DNA from: Rhizoctonia solani
Lineage: Eukaryota > Basidiomycota > Agaricomycetes > Cantharellales > Ceratobasidiaceae
Assembly: GCF_016906535.1 (NCBI RefSeq)
Contig: NC_057370.1
Location: 310,001 to 374,000 of the forward strand
Direction: 5' to 3'
DNA: 64,000 nucleotides
Below are positions 1-12,095 of this stretch, one piece after another. The notes below the pieces were generated by a model that had not been told where the DNA came from, ran no database searches, and worked only from the letters and a program-made list of their open reading frames with translations. Position 1 is the first letter of the stretch. Every line of letters begins with the position of its first letter. The translations under genes were made by a program, and so were the position numbers.

Positions 1-526
1 GACTTCGACATTGGCGGAGGAATCGAAATCAACGCTAACCATGTCATTCAAACTCGTCCTGTAGCCTCTAACTAGTAGTCAGTGTCTCCTTCAGCCTTGT
101 AACTTCCAATCCGTGCTTTTAGCACCTCTTTCCTGTATTCTGCGACCATTAATACTCTACTCGCGAATCCGATTGTTTTTGACTCGTCTAAATAATCGTC
201 GCTAAGAATTCAACCCTTATCCGTGTGAACGTCCCACCACACTTAGTACCGATCGATAGCCACGATCCGATAGATATCGATAGCACTTTTAACTAAGTCA
301 AAAGCCTCGGATTTGACCCTGTAATAATTACAACAAGTAAATACCTTGCACCAGCTGCAGACTCAGAGCGGGTGACTAAGCCTTAAGCGCCCATGGCTCC
401 GACTTTAAGACTTAGCAAATGAAGTAAAGGAATTTAATCCCTATTTCAAGGAGTATAATCAATTAGCATCAAACCTTTGATCAGGAAGCCATCTCTTGAT
501 AGGATAAGTCCAGATTGGGGGGGATA
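1..526. mobile_element. 3' tail of a retroelement internal region
   Basis: No convincing coding sequence is visible. The stretch ends in a purine run (G x7 at 517-523) directly before the TG start of the LTR at 527. That is where a polypurine tract sits before a 3' LTR, so I infer that this is the 3' end of the internal region of a large LTR retrotransposon whose body lies left of the window. Strand follows the LTR TG-to-CA orientation, i.e. plus. Confidence 0.45.
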
Positions 527-2046
527 TGTTATGGATATGACATTTCTTCCTTAATCTGTACTTATTTTATTAATTACACTAGTAATCTTACAGTAAATAA
601 GTGAGATAAAGATGCGAACTAAGGTTTTCAAGGTCCCTCTATCCAATTGTGACCTTTACAAAACCTACAAACCTCAGGAATACCCTTAATATGCAATGTC
701 TTTTGCATATATGCTGTTTTCTCACTCATTTAAATATATAAATTCAGCTGAGTAGATAAACAGTAACAAGTGATATTTCTCTTGTTTGTAGTATTTAATA
801 TTCAAGATTTTATCTTGTGGCTACACACAGAAATATTCAGGGTCCCCCCTGTCGCATAGGCAAGTGCTCCGGCGCTTAATCAGCCCTTAAGCGCCGACGC
901 ACTAAATGCGCCTTTTCTCCATCACCCGGGCATCCCACACTGCCGAATCGCTTGCGCTTAGGTGCGCATGTTTGCGCGCTCCAGAACGCTGGGTCAAACT
1001 CCCAAAACGGACAACATTTGGTAGAGTTATGCCCCATTTACTGTAAGTACCCAATGCAGAGGTATCCTACCTTTGGGACTGTTTACTCCAAGGATGAAAC
1101 ACTTAGCCTTGGGACATCTAAGGACCCACACAGGTAAATACTGCCTTGGGGCAAACATTGCCTTGGGGCAAATATTAGGATCTGTTGTTTGTTTACTATG
1201 TACCAAGGTATTGGCTCCCTCAAGTGTTTCAGTTGCCACATGTACCTCCTGTACCCCCTCTTGGTATCAATCATGTATATACTTGTTTGTGCGCCTTCTC
1301 AGGGTATAAAAGGACCCTGTGAAGACGCTTCTAATGCATCCTACTTTTACTCTCATATATTGACATATACACACAAGCCTTTAACAGCTTATCTGCGCAT
1401 TTACTTTAGTGATTGACTCACTGTAAATAGCATAGGAGGTTATTTGGCGCACTAAGACCATAGGCCAGTCCCAACAGACACAGGGTAACCTATTAGTGTA
1501 CTTACTGCAACCCTGTGCCCCTTGACTGTCACAGTTGTTGAGTTCAACATTGAGTATAGTGCGACGATACTGTAAGGATTGTTGTGCTTGAGTGATAGTG
1601 TTTCAATCCACCATACCCCCTATATTGTAGATAGCTTTATCTACAATATCTCATAAATCCTAGATATATTTTAGGTAAACCCCATAAGTCTTAAGTCTTA
1701 CTTAAGCATATATAAGTCCTATACTTATTAGGCAAATCCTATAAATCCTGTACATTAGTCAGGTAACCCTCTTACTTAAGGTACTATCCTAGAGACCTTA
1801 AGTATACATACCCTTAGTCACTTAGGCTTAAGTAACATTAGTCTAAGGTACTATACATAACCAACCACCTGCACTTCATAGTTGCTAGACTATTTGTTAG
1901 GAGTTGTTATTCCTGATAACCTAGCCTATATTGTGCATATATTCTGTGCATATATTCTGATTCTTAATACTAGTTCTTAGTTATTCCCATATACATTTTG
2001 TATATAGTAATTCTTTCTTACTCCTGTACTTACACAACTCTTAACA
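527..2046 (+). repeat. 1,520-bp LTR, copy 1
   Basis: The unit begins TGTTATGGATATG and ends CTCTTAACA, i.e. TG...CA with a short TGTTA/TAACA inverted terminus. A TATA box (tataaaag) lies at 1305-1312, which suits a U3 promoter. The same unit recurs at 9990-11951 (with a solo LTR inserted) and, inverted and partial, at 11952-20047. It contains only chance reading frames. The 5-bp flanks (ggata and ggaac) do not match, as expected if this is the 3' LTR of a longer element rather than a solo LTR. Confidence 0.7.
1305..1312 (+). promoter_or_regulatory. TATA box of 1,520-bp LTR
   Basis: Sequence tataaaag about 780 bp into the LTR. The identical box is at 10768-10775 (plus) and 12854-12861 (minus) in the two arms of the inverted repeat. 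Confidence 0.5.
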
Positions 2047-2380
2047 GGAACCAATGTCTGTTGCATAGTAGATACCATTTGTCAGGGAGGTTAGACCAGG
2101 GAGGAGGCAATGTTATCACACTTTGACCAAACTCCTGAACTACATTGGTAGTAGTTGCCTCACTGGTGTGTGCAGGAGGCTTGAAAAACATGGTTGATGG
2201 AAAACAGAAAGGTTGCCATGCTGAAACAGAAATAGAATACATCAACATATGCCATTTAAGGGCTTGTATACTTACTCCCTGTAGCAAAAACAAATAAATC
2301 AAATAGAAGGTTTGCAGTGGTATTGGGAAGACAAATATTGGAGATAAGATTAGTATTGTGAACTCACCAAGGTGGGATAT
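2047..2380 (-). pseudogene. 3'-side fragment of a split host-like gene
   Basis: On the minus strand there is a plausible exon at about 2047-2220, preceded by an acceptor (tttctgtttcag) and by donor-like gtgagt and gtaagt sites further upstream. The protein is not recognised; it includes a run reading TLPPPWSNLPDKWY. The fragment is cut on its 3' side by the LTR ending at 2046 and separated from upstream exons by the copia element at 2381-7865. It probably belongs to the same gene as the minus-strand exons at 8672-9955, because removing the copia element and the solo LTR places the pieces in one orientation. That link is inference. Confidence 0.35.
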
Positions 2381-2651
2381 TGTTGAAATCAAATGTATAT
2401 AGATGTATATATAAATGTAGTACTGAACTAAACTAAATTGTATACAAAAGTAAAGACAGTAAAAGAGAAGTAGAGAGAGGGGTGAGGATAGAGGGCTTGT
2501 GTGCAGGCCTTTATATATCCCAAGAAACCTACCAAGTCATATGGTAAAGTGCTGCGCATATAGCTGCGCATTGAATGACTTGTACTTACTGACTTGATTA
2601 CTGCGCATGGAACATACTAGAAGAATCTAGTATTTACAAGATATTTCAACA
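2381..2651 (-). repeat. copia-1 3' LTR
   Basis: 271 bp, with perfect inverted ends TGTTGAAAT / ATTTCAACA. It is the 3' LTR because the element is read on the minus strand. It matches 7595-7865. Confidence 0.92.
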
Positions 2652-2662
2652 CTCCCCCTTAA
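2652..2662 (-). other. copia-1 polypurine tract
   Basis: On the minus strand the sequence taagggggag abuts the 3' LTR, the expected plus-strand DNA priming site. Confidence 0.7.
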
Positions 2663-2774
2663 TCAAGTAAGTGTTGACACATTCAATTAATTCAATCTCA
2701 TTCAATTACATTTGTTGCAGATCCCAGTTTCATTAGTTCAGTTATTTGTGTAATTAAAATCTTCAATTAATTCA

Positions 2775-5700
2775 TTATCCATTGCTTATTGGCTTGCCCA
2801 TGATTTCTTGCATTAGATAACTAAACTGTGGTGCGGGTAATCCTTTAGTAAAAGCATTGGCTAAGCTTTCTTTAGTTGGTACATACAGTGTAGCTACCTT
2901 GCGTTTCTCTATGAGATCTTGCATGAAGTGGCGTTGGATGTCAATGTGTTTCAATTGTCCATGGAATTGCAATTCTTTGGATAGAGCAAGCACAGCAAGG
3001 TTGTCTGAAACAATTAATGTTGGTGTGTCAGCAACATATTGTAATTCCTCAAAAAATTGACAGAGCCACTAGCTTGAGTACATGCATGAGATAACGCCAT
3101 ATACTCCACTTCCATTGTTGATAAGGCAACAGTGGCTTGCTTCTTAGCTGACCAAGATATAGCAGCTCCTCCAAGCATAAACACATGACCAGAAACAGAC
3201 TTACAATCTAGTAAGTTGCTCCCCCAATCAGCGTTGGAATAGCCTAATTTGCCAAAGTCTTTGTTTGATTGGCAATATGTTATCCCAAGAGCTGGTGTGC
3301 CCTTTAGGTAACGTACTAGGCGCTTAATTGCTGTCATGTGCACCAGACTAAAGCACAAAGTAAATTGTGCAAGGTGTGCAACAGCGTAAGCTATGTCTGG
3401 TTGTGTGCATAGGGCAGCATACAGTAGCTTACCAATGTATGTACCATAATTGAACTTTGGTTTGATTCCTTTGTATCAAGTGAGTTGTACGGTTGGGCTA
3501 AAAGGAGTGTTGGCAGGGTAAGCTTCTGCAAGGCCTGCATAATCAACTAGTGAGTTAATATATGCTGCTTGGTTGAGTGTGATGATGCCATTCTTATGAT
3601 TGCGTTGGGATGCTATTCCAAGGAAGTGATGTATTGGTCCAAGATTGCGCATGTTGAATGCGCGCAATAGTTTGGATATTGTAATATCAGAGTGGTTTGG
3701 CAATGATATGACAATTGAATTGTCAACATGTGTAGCTATGATTGACACACACAGCTCACTGTTAATGTTGTTGATTTGCTGGTATACACATGTGTTGGTA
3801 AAGCATGGTGTGTATCCAATTGCTTTCAGCTTTGTGTTGTATAGTTTGTTCCACATCTGTCCTGCTTGTTTCAGTCCGTAAATTGATTGTTTTAATTTTA
3901 ATACTTTGTTTGTACTGTTGCTAAAATAAGGGATTTGCTGCATGTATAGATCTTTGTTGACTTTGGTGTGTAGGTAAGCCAAGTTTACATCAAGCTGTTG
4001 TATATCCCAATCATACTGGTTAGCAATTGATACAAGCGTACAGATTGAATCAAGACGTACAACAGGTGCAAATGTCTTGTCAAAATCAATGCCAGGTTGC
4101 TGACTAAATCCTTGGGCTACAAGTCTTGCCTTGTGTTGGATGGGTGTGCTGTTCTTGTTGTGCTTGAGTACAAGGACCCATTTGTTCCCCATTGCCTTGT
4201 GTTTGGGTGGCAAGTCTGTTAGTTTGTACGTTCCCATTTGTTCAAGGGTGCTGACCTCCTTGGCCATTGCCTTCCACCATTCCTCTGCATTTGGCCTGGA
4301 TAGCGCCTCTGCAATGGTAGGACTGTTGGTTGTTGGCGTTGGCAGTTCATTGTTGATGAATGTCCATGTTGGTTCCATATCTCCAGACAACGCCAAGGTG
4401 GGGTTTGGCTGTTTGGGGATCAATGGTTCATTTAGGTATAGCTGTTCAAATTGTTTGCAAAGTTTGTCAATGGTTGGTTTGGGTGTTGTTGGGGTGACCA
4501 TTGAGTAGGTAAGGTCCGGGGTGCCGGTATTGGTGGGTAGTACAGTGGGGGGACTGTTGAAGAGGTTGTATGTGCTAGGTACAGTGTTGTTGGAGCTATT
4601 GGGGTTGCTGGGCGTGATAGGGACATTGGAGAACTCTATTAAAAGGTTAGCAGTTTTGTTCTTTGGCTGAGAACCTGACTGACCAGACATGGGAGGGTGC
4701 CAGATCTTGAGGGTAATCCCTCCTTGCACATTGTCAAGTTTGATGGGAGCAACATTAGGATTCCAACTGCAGGTTTGGACTCCTGCGTTGTTGGTTCTGG
4801 ACATAAGTGCATTGAGTTGTTGTAGTGCATTTGTAGTTGCACTAGGGTTAATGCGCATAGCAGAGTGAGAACAAGTAGTATAAGGTTTAAGTACGTTATT
4901 GTGAGTGAGTTTAGTTGGTTTGTTGGATGCTTTTTGTCCAATCTTAGGCTCACTTTTTATATCTACAGATCTGTTCAAGTCACTCTTTTCTTCCTTGCTG
5001 GCTGTATGCACTCCCCCTGTTCTGGCGGGTTCTTTTGGTTGTTCTGCAGCGCTGTTGGCACAAGTCATCTCCCCCTCAGTGGGTGGAGCAACTGTATCTC
5101 CCCAATCCTGGTTGATTCTGGGTTCTTCACTAACCATGTTTACTCTTGGAAAGGTAATGTTCCTCAAGTGTAATATCCTGTTCAGTCCTGATTTGTAGTA
5201 TCTCCAGCTTTTGCCTTGTACTTCCAATATTCCAACAAATATTGCTTGGAATGCTTTTGCGTCTAACTTAGATTGATCTCCAGTTTGATCTAGTATGTAG
5301 CATTTACTTCCCCACGGTCTTAATGTACTAACATTCAGCTTCTTGCCCCAAAATGACTTGAATGGAGTCATCCAAAACATTCCATGCACTTGTGTTGGAA
5401 CTTGATTCTTAAGGTAACAGGCATATGCAATTGCCTTGTTCCATAGGAATTTTGGTGCATTTGACTCAAGCATCATTGCTTGCGCCTTATCAGTGAGTGT
5501 CCAGTTTAATCTCTCAGCTATACTGTTTTGCTGAGATGAATGCAGGGCCATTGTTTCTAATATTGTCCCTTTCTGCGCCACATACTCAATCCATTCTTTG
5601 TTCACAAACTTGCCTCCATTATCAGAACAGACTTTCTTTATTTTCTTTTCCTTTTGTGTATTTAACATTGCTTTGAATGCCTTATATTCATTCAGCATTT

Positions 5701-7529
5701 TGTCTTTGTGCCCAAGGAATCCCAAGCAAGTGAATCTTGTAGCTACATCTGTGAATGATACATAGTATCTGTATTGGCTGATTGAGAGTGTACGCGCAGG
5801 TCCCCATACATTGGTAACTATTAACTCACCAATATTGGATATTTTTGTTGCCAATTCATTTGGATATGGTTGTGTATGCGCCTTTGCTTGTATGCATACT
5901 TTGCATTTGAAGTTGAGTCCTTCTTTGTCTTTGTTTATTTCCATCCCTTTGATTGCTTTGGTGCTTTTCAGGCGTTGGAGAGCTTGCAGACTAATATGTC
6001 CTAGCATTTTTGTGCCATTCAAACCAAGTTCAACCAGTTTGTTTCATCAGTGCCAACTCATTGATTGTTTTCTTCATTCTTGCTGTTTCCTTACTAACTG
6101 CTGTTCCACTGATTTTCCATAAATTTCTGTGTTTGTGATCACTCAGTTTTGATCTGTAAGTGATTGGATCATTGTTTGCGCCATATATGACTAATTGGTC
6201 CCAATCCATTGATATCCAATAGCCTTTATCAGTTACTAGCAATAAGCTGATAAGGTTTGCCGGGGAGCTTGGCACATATGCTACATTAGTAAGTTTGATA
6301 CTTCTATATTCATCTTTGTCTGGGTTGGCTAAGCATAATAGCTCCACTGTACCTTGGCCTAATATGGGTTCCTTACCAGTCACACCTGTAACATATCCTG
6401 TCAATTGATTATACTCACTGAATAGGCTTCTATTGTTTGCTATGTGAGTTGTTGTTCCACTATCAGCAATCCAGGTGTTCATTGGCTTACTTCCATATAT
6501 ATTCAAATTCTCAAGGGTCAAGAATGCGTAGTTGGCATGGCTGTTATTGTCCTCAACAGCTATATGTGTCCTTGCATTGCTGTTTCAGGCTTTGTTTGGT
6601 GCGTTGAATTTTCTATTTGTTCCTTTGCCATTGTTCTGACCAGGTTTGTATGCACCTCCACCTGGGCCCCTACATTTGGCTGCCCAGTGTCCTATCTTAC
6701 TGCAGTTATTGCATTTAGACTTGGACTTATCTGGTCCCTTACTGCCGGTACATATAGGTTTATTGAAGCTTGCTTTGTTTGTACTAAAGAATGCTTTCCC
6801 TTCTGGGTTTTGGGCATTCTTTCTATGTGCTTCAGCTGTTATGCAAGATCTAATGTCATTCACTTGGTTTGATAATGCACTGTTATCTTGTAAATCAAAT
6901 TGGAAACTTACTGATTGGGAGAACAAATCCCATGAATCAGGTAAGCTTGCTATCAATGTTGTGATCCAGTTGGCTTTGGTGCATGAGCTGGGACTAATAT
7001 CATTTATTTGCTGGAACCATCCGTGCATGCGTTGGATGTGTTCCTTGATGTCTTTGCCATCAGTCATTTGGTGACTGAAGAACTTTCTTTGTAGGTCAAT
7101 AAGTCCAACCGTTCCCTTGACTTGGTAAGTTGTTGCAAGGGCGTTTCAAGCGTTGGTGGACATTGTGCATCCCTGTATTAGGTTTAGTACACTTCCGTTG
7201 ACTCTTAATCTTATGTTTGATAACGCTTTTTGGTTGGCTTTAACCCATTTTGTCTACTTGTTGTTAGTTGCTGTATATTCATAGTTGGGCAATGGTTTGC
7301 CCTTGTCATCTTTCCAATTTCTTTTGGTTTTCAGCATAGTCTTGCTAGGTGCAATAATTGTCCTGTTTACATAGCCATATAGATCAAGATCTGATAATAT
7401 ATCTTCCATCTGTATGCGCCACATATTATAGTTCTCAGTTCCCCAAAGGGGTGCAATCCGGTGCATTCTGCTAGCTGCACTGGGGGCTGAAGTGCTTGCT
7501 ACAGCTTCAGCCATGTTTAATGTACTCAA
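2775..7529 (-). pseudogene. copia-1 gag-pol polyprotein remnant
   Basis: Copia-order domains run down the minus strand. Gag starts at 7529 and reaches a zinc knuckle (CNNCSKIGHWAAKC, near 6700). A protease with ADSGTTTH follows near 6450, then a GAG-pre-integrase and integrase core (AERLNWTL), an RT (QGFSQQPGIDFDKTFAPVV and the active-site region ATHVDNSIV instead of YVDD), and an RNase H tail ending near 2775. In-frame stops occur at 7254, near 7146, at 6585 and at 3476. Frameshifts lie near 6025-6050 and in a homopolymer near 3052. The usual YVDD of copia RT is replaced by HVDN. An intact copia element encodes one long ORF, so this one is dead. Confidence 0.9.
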
Positions 7530-7582
7530 GTAAGTGTGTTATATATCTATCTATCTACAGTTGGTTATTGAGCATACAATTG

Positions 7583-7594
7583 GGGCTCATAACC
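7583..7594 (-). other. copia-1 primer-binding site (half-tRNA-iMet type)
   Basis: The plus strand reads gggctcataacc immediately beside the 5' LTR. This equals the anticodon-arm sequence of eukaryotic initiator tRNA-Met, so the element RNA carries its complement. It is not the 3' CCA-end match. This is the arrangement known from Drosophila copia, which primes from a cleaved 5' half-tRNA. Confidence 0.8.
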
Positions 7595-7865
7595 TGTTGA
7601 AATTGAATGTATATAGATGTATATATAAATGTATTACTAAACTAAACTAAATTGTATACAAAAGTAAAGACAGTAAAAGAGAAGTAGAGAGAGAGGTGAG
7701 GATAGAGGGCTTGTGTGCAGGCCTTTATATATCCCAAGAAACCTACCAAGTCATATGGTAAAGTGCTGCGCATATAGCTGCGCATTGAATGACTTGTACT
7801 TACTGACTTGATTACTGCGCATGGAACATACTAGAAGAATCTAGTATTTACAAGATATTTTAACA
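7595..7865 (-). repeat. copia-1 5' LTR
   Basis: 271 bp, TGTTGAAAT...ATTTTAACA, with TSD gatat at 7866-7870. Confidence 0.92.
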
Positions 7866-7988
7866 GATATTAGTTTAGATAATACTTTCCCCAAGTAATG
7901 TAAGTAGTTTGATATATTCATTAATGTCTCTAGCGTGTATAACACCAAACAATTATAAGTTGACCATGGTCATTTCAATTTATGGGGG

Positions 7989-8425
7989 TGTCATGACCCA
8001 TGCCTTTGCTGGCATGTCTCTTGACCAAGCCACCTACTAATAGGATACTCCACAGTCTTTAAAAGGCCGCATATACTCACATATATGCAGTCAGAGCTGT
8101 CATTACTCCAAGGGCTCATGACTTAGAGACTGGCAGTCCACCAGGGTCACATGACCTCCCCCCCTCCAGTCCTTTATCAAATACTATACTAAACTACTAT
8201 GGATTTGAGGTGGTGTGGGGATGACATAATCTCTTCTATAATGATATAATATTCAGACCTTGCCTGTGGGCTCCCTTAACATTGGCCTGCAGCTAGGGGG
8301 GTGGGGGAGTGCAACATCCCCCAGCAATATATATTATTCATATATAACTGTGCATCACATATACTATACATATCTTTGACAGTGGATATATATGGTAATA
8401 ACCTTTCCAGATATGGGTTATGACA
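7989..8425 (+). repeat. 437-bp solo LTR, copy A
   Basis: Begins TGTCATGACCCAT and ends ATGGGTTATGACA (TG...CA, 13-bp imperfect inverted ends), flanked by a 5-bp repeat ggggg (7984-7988 and 8426-8430). A TATA-like tttaaaagg occurs near 8058. TG/CA ends with 5-bp duplications fit a solo LTR. Related copies are at 11094-11530 and 12096-12533. Confidence 0.7.
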
Positions 8426-8671
8426 GGGGGTGCTTTAAAGGAATCAACACACACTTTTGGCGCAAGGGTAGAGATTGAGAGTAAGATGAAATATACAAAT
8501 TTAACTGAGAAAAAAGGAGTAGTAATTACTCAGTGTAACCTTTTCCCTTCAAGTAACCAGTCAAGATGCTGTGCTTGTTGTACTCCCAGATGGGGGACAG
8601 ACAACAAGAGGAATGAGGGTTGTTGTTTATGTCAATATCAATGTTGCCATCAACCATTTCCTGAGTGCCTA

Positions 8672-9955
8672 TCAGATCCATTTGTTCTTGATCACTGGCC
8701 TGTCAAGCATTTTTGAATAAATGGGTCTCCATCTTGTCTGTTGAGATGGTGTTGCAATCTTCAGGTTTGGGAGTGTCCAGACAAATCCTAGTAGAGCACA
8801 AGCCAGCATTGGAGTTGCCCTCTGGGACAAAGAGAGCTCCCAAATATTCTCTATTGGAAGTTGATTAAGCCAACCTCTACTATTATACACAAATCAAAAT
8901 ACTCACACAATGTAGTCCTGCCACTCCATTTGAAGTTGCCTCAAACACCTAGGAGCAACCTTGTGTAGCTCTTTTAGCCCAGCCAGCTGGGCTTTGTATT
9001 TCCCCTGCATTGTGGCCATCCCTAGGTTGCCATTCTGGTGCCAGCTGTTCTCCCATTCTTTTATGCAGTAAAGCCACTTCAAGGCAAAAAAAATAAGCAG
9101 GTCTGTATCACCAAATTGAAAGCCGGATGACTAACAATTGCAAGAGCAAAAGCAACAATAGTGATTGGCATTTCCTGAAAATAATCAGGACACATCACCC
9201 CAGCCAACCCAGGGCTACAGAAAAATGCAAGGGCAATGCAGCACCCAATATTGGGGTTTTTGTAATTCCCTTTGTAAGAATCCCAGTTCTAGGAGCAATT
9301 TTATTAAAGTGTATATGCATAAGAATAGATTTTACTTACCTTGCAATGAAATGTATTTGGATAGATCTTGTTCAAAATTCCAAGATTCTTCTGGATTATA
9401 TTTTGGTTTGTGAGGCTTTGTTCAAAACTGCAAACACTTTCAACAAATTTGCATAGGCATTCTTTTGTTTTTCCTGGCAGAGTAGCAATATTGTTCACCA
9501 TCTGTGGAATAAAGCTAGTTACTTAACATGCACAATCAAGAATAAGAACAGTCTAACAATTTGAAAAATAGTGTTGGGAGGTCTCTTGTAGGGTTGATCC
9601 AGTAGTTCCATCTGCCATGTTGCATGATGCACAGCAGATGCCCATTGGAAGAAGGTGGCTTGGGTCTGACAAACCCCCCGTACTAACAAGGACCCAAAGA
9701 GATGGACCTTGGCCATGATCAACACCTGTCTCTCCAATCCCAGAAAGTCTCTTGCAAGACGCTTTTGTTTATAAATGCATCAACAGGAATGAGGAAGCAA
9801 ATGTTCAATCTAAGTTGTTAATATGTATCATGAAGTCTTAGAATACCAAGAAAAAAAACTCACCAGGTTCCTTGATTTAGCATGGGCTTTGGCTTGTGCT
9901 AAGTCTTCTTCATTATCTTCAAGCAAACCATCAGGAGGCCAGGATGTTGGTGACC
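8672..9955 (-). pseudogene. Truncated multi-exon gene of unknown function
   Basis: Several minus-strand coding blocks are separated by plausible introns. One block at about 9864-9955 ends in a gtgagt donor. One at about 9555-9757 includes WASAVHHATWQMELLDQPYK. One at about 9340-9501 ends ...FHCK before gtaagt. One at about 9120-9175 follows a tttttcag-like acceptor, one at about 8905-9080 ends before gtgagt, and the last is at 8672-8860. I do not recognise the family. The 5' end is cut off by the LTR beginning at 9990, and an in-frame stop lies just inside that border. The gene probably continued into the pieces at 7871-7988 and 2047-2380 before TE insertions. Exon borders are approximate. 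Confidence 0.4.
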
Positions 9956-9989
9956 CACATTAAGTTGCTCCTTGACTCTTGTGCCTGAC

Positions 9990-11951
9990 TGTTATGGATA
10001 TGGCATTTCTTCAATAATCTGTACTTATTTTATTAATTACACTAGTAATCTTACAGTAAACAAATGAGATGAGGATGCAAACTAGGGTTTTCAAGGTCCC
10101 TCTATCCAATTGTGACCTTTACAAAACCTACAAACCTCAGGAATACCCTCAATATGCAATGCCTTTTGCATATATGCTGTTTTCTCACTCATTTAAATAT
10201 ATATATTCAGCTGAGTAGATAAACAGTAACAAGTAATATTTCTCTTGTTTGTAGTATTTGTTATTCAAGATTCTATCTTGTGGCTACACACAGAAATATT
10301 CAGGGTCCCCCCTGTTGCATAGGCAAGTGCTGTGGCGCTTAATCAGCGCTTAAGCGCCAACGCACTAAATGCGCCTTTTCTCCATCACCTGGGCATCCCA
10401 CACTGCCAAATTGCTTGCGCTTAGGTGCGCCTGTTTGTGCGCTCCAGAACGCTGGGTCAAGCTCCCAAAACGGACAACATTTGGCAGAGTTATGCCCCAT
10501 TTACTGTAAGTACCCAATGCAGCAGTATCCTACCTTTGGGACTGTTTACTCCAAGGATGAAACACTTAGCCTTGGGACATCCAAGGACCCACACAGGCAA
10601 ATACTGCCTTGGGGCAAACATTGCCTTGGGGCAAATATTAGGGTCTGTTGTTTGTTTGCTATATACCAAAGTATTGGCTCTCCTAAGTGTTTCAGTTGCC
10701 ACATGTACCTCCTGTACCCCCTCTTGATATCAATCATGTATATACTTGTTTGTGCGCCTTCTCAGGGTATAAAAGGACCCTGTGAAGACGCTTCTAATGC
10801 ATCCTACTTTTACTCTTATATATTGACATATACACAAGCCTTTAACAGCTTATCTGTGCATTTACTTTAGTGATTGACTCACTGTAAATAGCATAGGAGG
10901 TTATTTGGCGCACTAAGACCATAGGCCAGTCCCAACAGACACAGGGTAACCTATTAGTGTACTTACTGCAACCCTGTGCCCCTTGACTGTCACAGTTGTT
11001 GAGCTCAACATTGAGTATAGTGCAACAATACTGTAAGGATTGCTGTGATTGAGTGATAGTGTTTCAATCCACCATACCCCCTATATTGTAGATTGTCATA
11101 ACCCATATCTGGAAAGGTTATTACCATATATATCCACTGTCAAAGATATATATAGCATATGTGATGCACAGCAATATATGAATAATATATTGTTGGGGGA
11201 TGTTGCACTCCCCCTGCCCCCCTAGCCATGGGCCAATGTTAAGGGAGCCTGCAGGCAAGGTCTGAATAATATATTATTATAGAAGAGATTATGTCATCCC
11301 CCCCCCCACCTCAAATCCATAGTAGTTTAGTATAGTATTTGATAAAGGACTGGAGGGGGGGAGGTCATGTGACCCTGGTGGACTGTCAGTCTCTAAGTCA
11401 TGAGCGTTTAGAGTAATGACAGTTCTGACTGCATATATGTGAGTATATGCGGCCTTCTAAAGACTGTGGAGTATCCTATTAGTAGGTGGCTTGGTCAGGA
11501 GACATGCCAGCAAAGGCATGGGTCATGACATAGATAGCCTTATCTGCAATATCTCATAAATCCTAGATATATTTTAGGTAAACCCTATAACTCTTAAGTC
11601 TTGCTTAAGCATCTATAAGTCCTATACTTATTAGGCAAATCCTATAAATCCTGTACATTAGTCAGGTAACTCTCTTACTTAAGGTACTATCCAGAGACCT
11701 TAAGTATACATACCCTTAGTCACTTAGGCTTAAGTAACATTAACCTAAGGTACTATACATAACCAACCACCTGCACTTGATAGTTGTTAGACTATTTTTT
11801 AAGAGTTGTTTATTCCTGATACAACCTAGCATATATTGTGCATATATTCTGCGCATATATTCTGATACTAAATACTAGTTACTGGCTATTCCCATATACA
11901 TTTTGTATATAGTAATTCTTTCTTACTCCTGTATTTACACAACTCTTAACA
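9990..11951 (+). repeat. 1,520-bp LTR, copy 2, with solo LTR inserted; left part of inverted repeat
   Basis: Same unit as 527-2046. Subtracting the 437-bp solo LTR and its 5-bp duplication leaves 1,520 bp. Its portion 9990-11674 is repeated in inverse orientation at 11952-13610 plus 20019-20047, giving arms of about 1.69 kb. 11675-11951 is the single-copy spacer. The arms look more than 99% identical by eye, with a few substitutions and small indels. The TATA box is at 10768-10775. Confidence 0.8.
11094..11530 (-). repeat. 437-bp solo LTR, copy B (left arm)
   Basis: Reverse orientation relative to copy A. Flanked by tagat (11089-11093 and 11531-11535). The LTR copy at 527-2046 retains the empty site (a single tagat near 1627), which proves the duplication arose by insertion. 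Confidence 0.85.
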
Positions 11952-12095
11952 GAGAGTTACCTGACTAATGTACAGGATTTATAGGATTTGCCTAATAAGT
12001 ATAGGACTTATAGATGCTTAAGTAAGACTTAAGAGTTATAGGGTTTACCTAAAATATATCTAGGATTTATGAGATATTGCAGATAAGGCTATCTA

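Larger units (their letters stand above)
2381..7865 (-). mobile_element. Ty1/copia retrotransposon, element 1 (decayed)
   Basis: A 5,485-bp element on the minus strand bounded by 271-bp LTRs (2381-2651 and 7595-7865) and flanked by the 5-bp duplication gatat (2376-2380 and 7866-7870). The primer-binding site is at 7583-7594 and the polypurine tract is beside the left LTR. The LTRs differ at about 6 positions (about 98% identity), so the insertion is not very recent. The coding region is broken by several stops and frameshifts. Confidence 0.93.

Noticed and set aside
7989..8425. Interpretation of the 437-bp repeat as a MITE
   Set aside because: Its ends are TG...CA with 5-bp duplications and an internal TATA-like box, which fits a solo LTR better than a DNA-transposon derivative.
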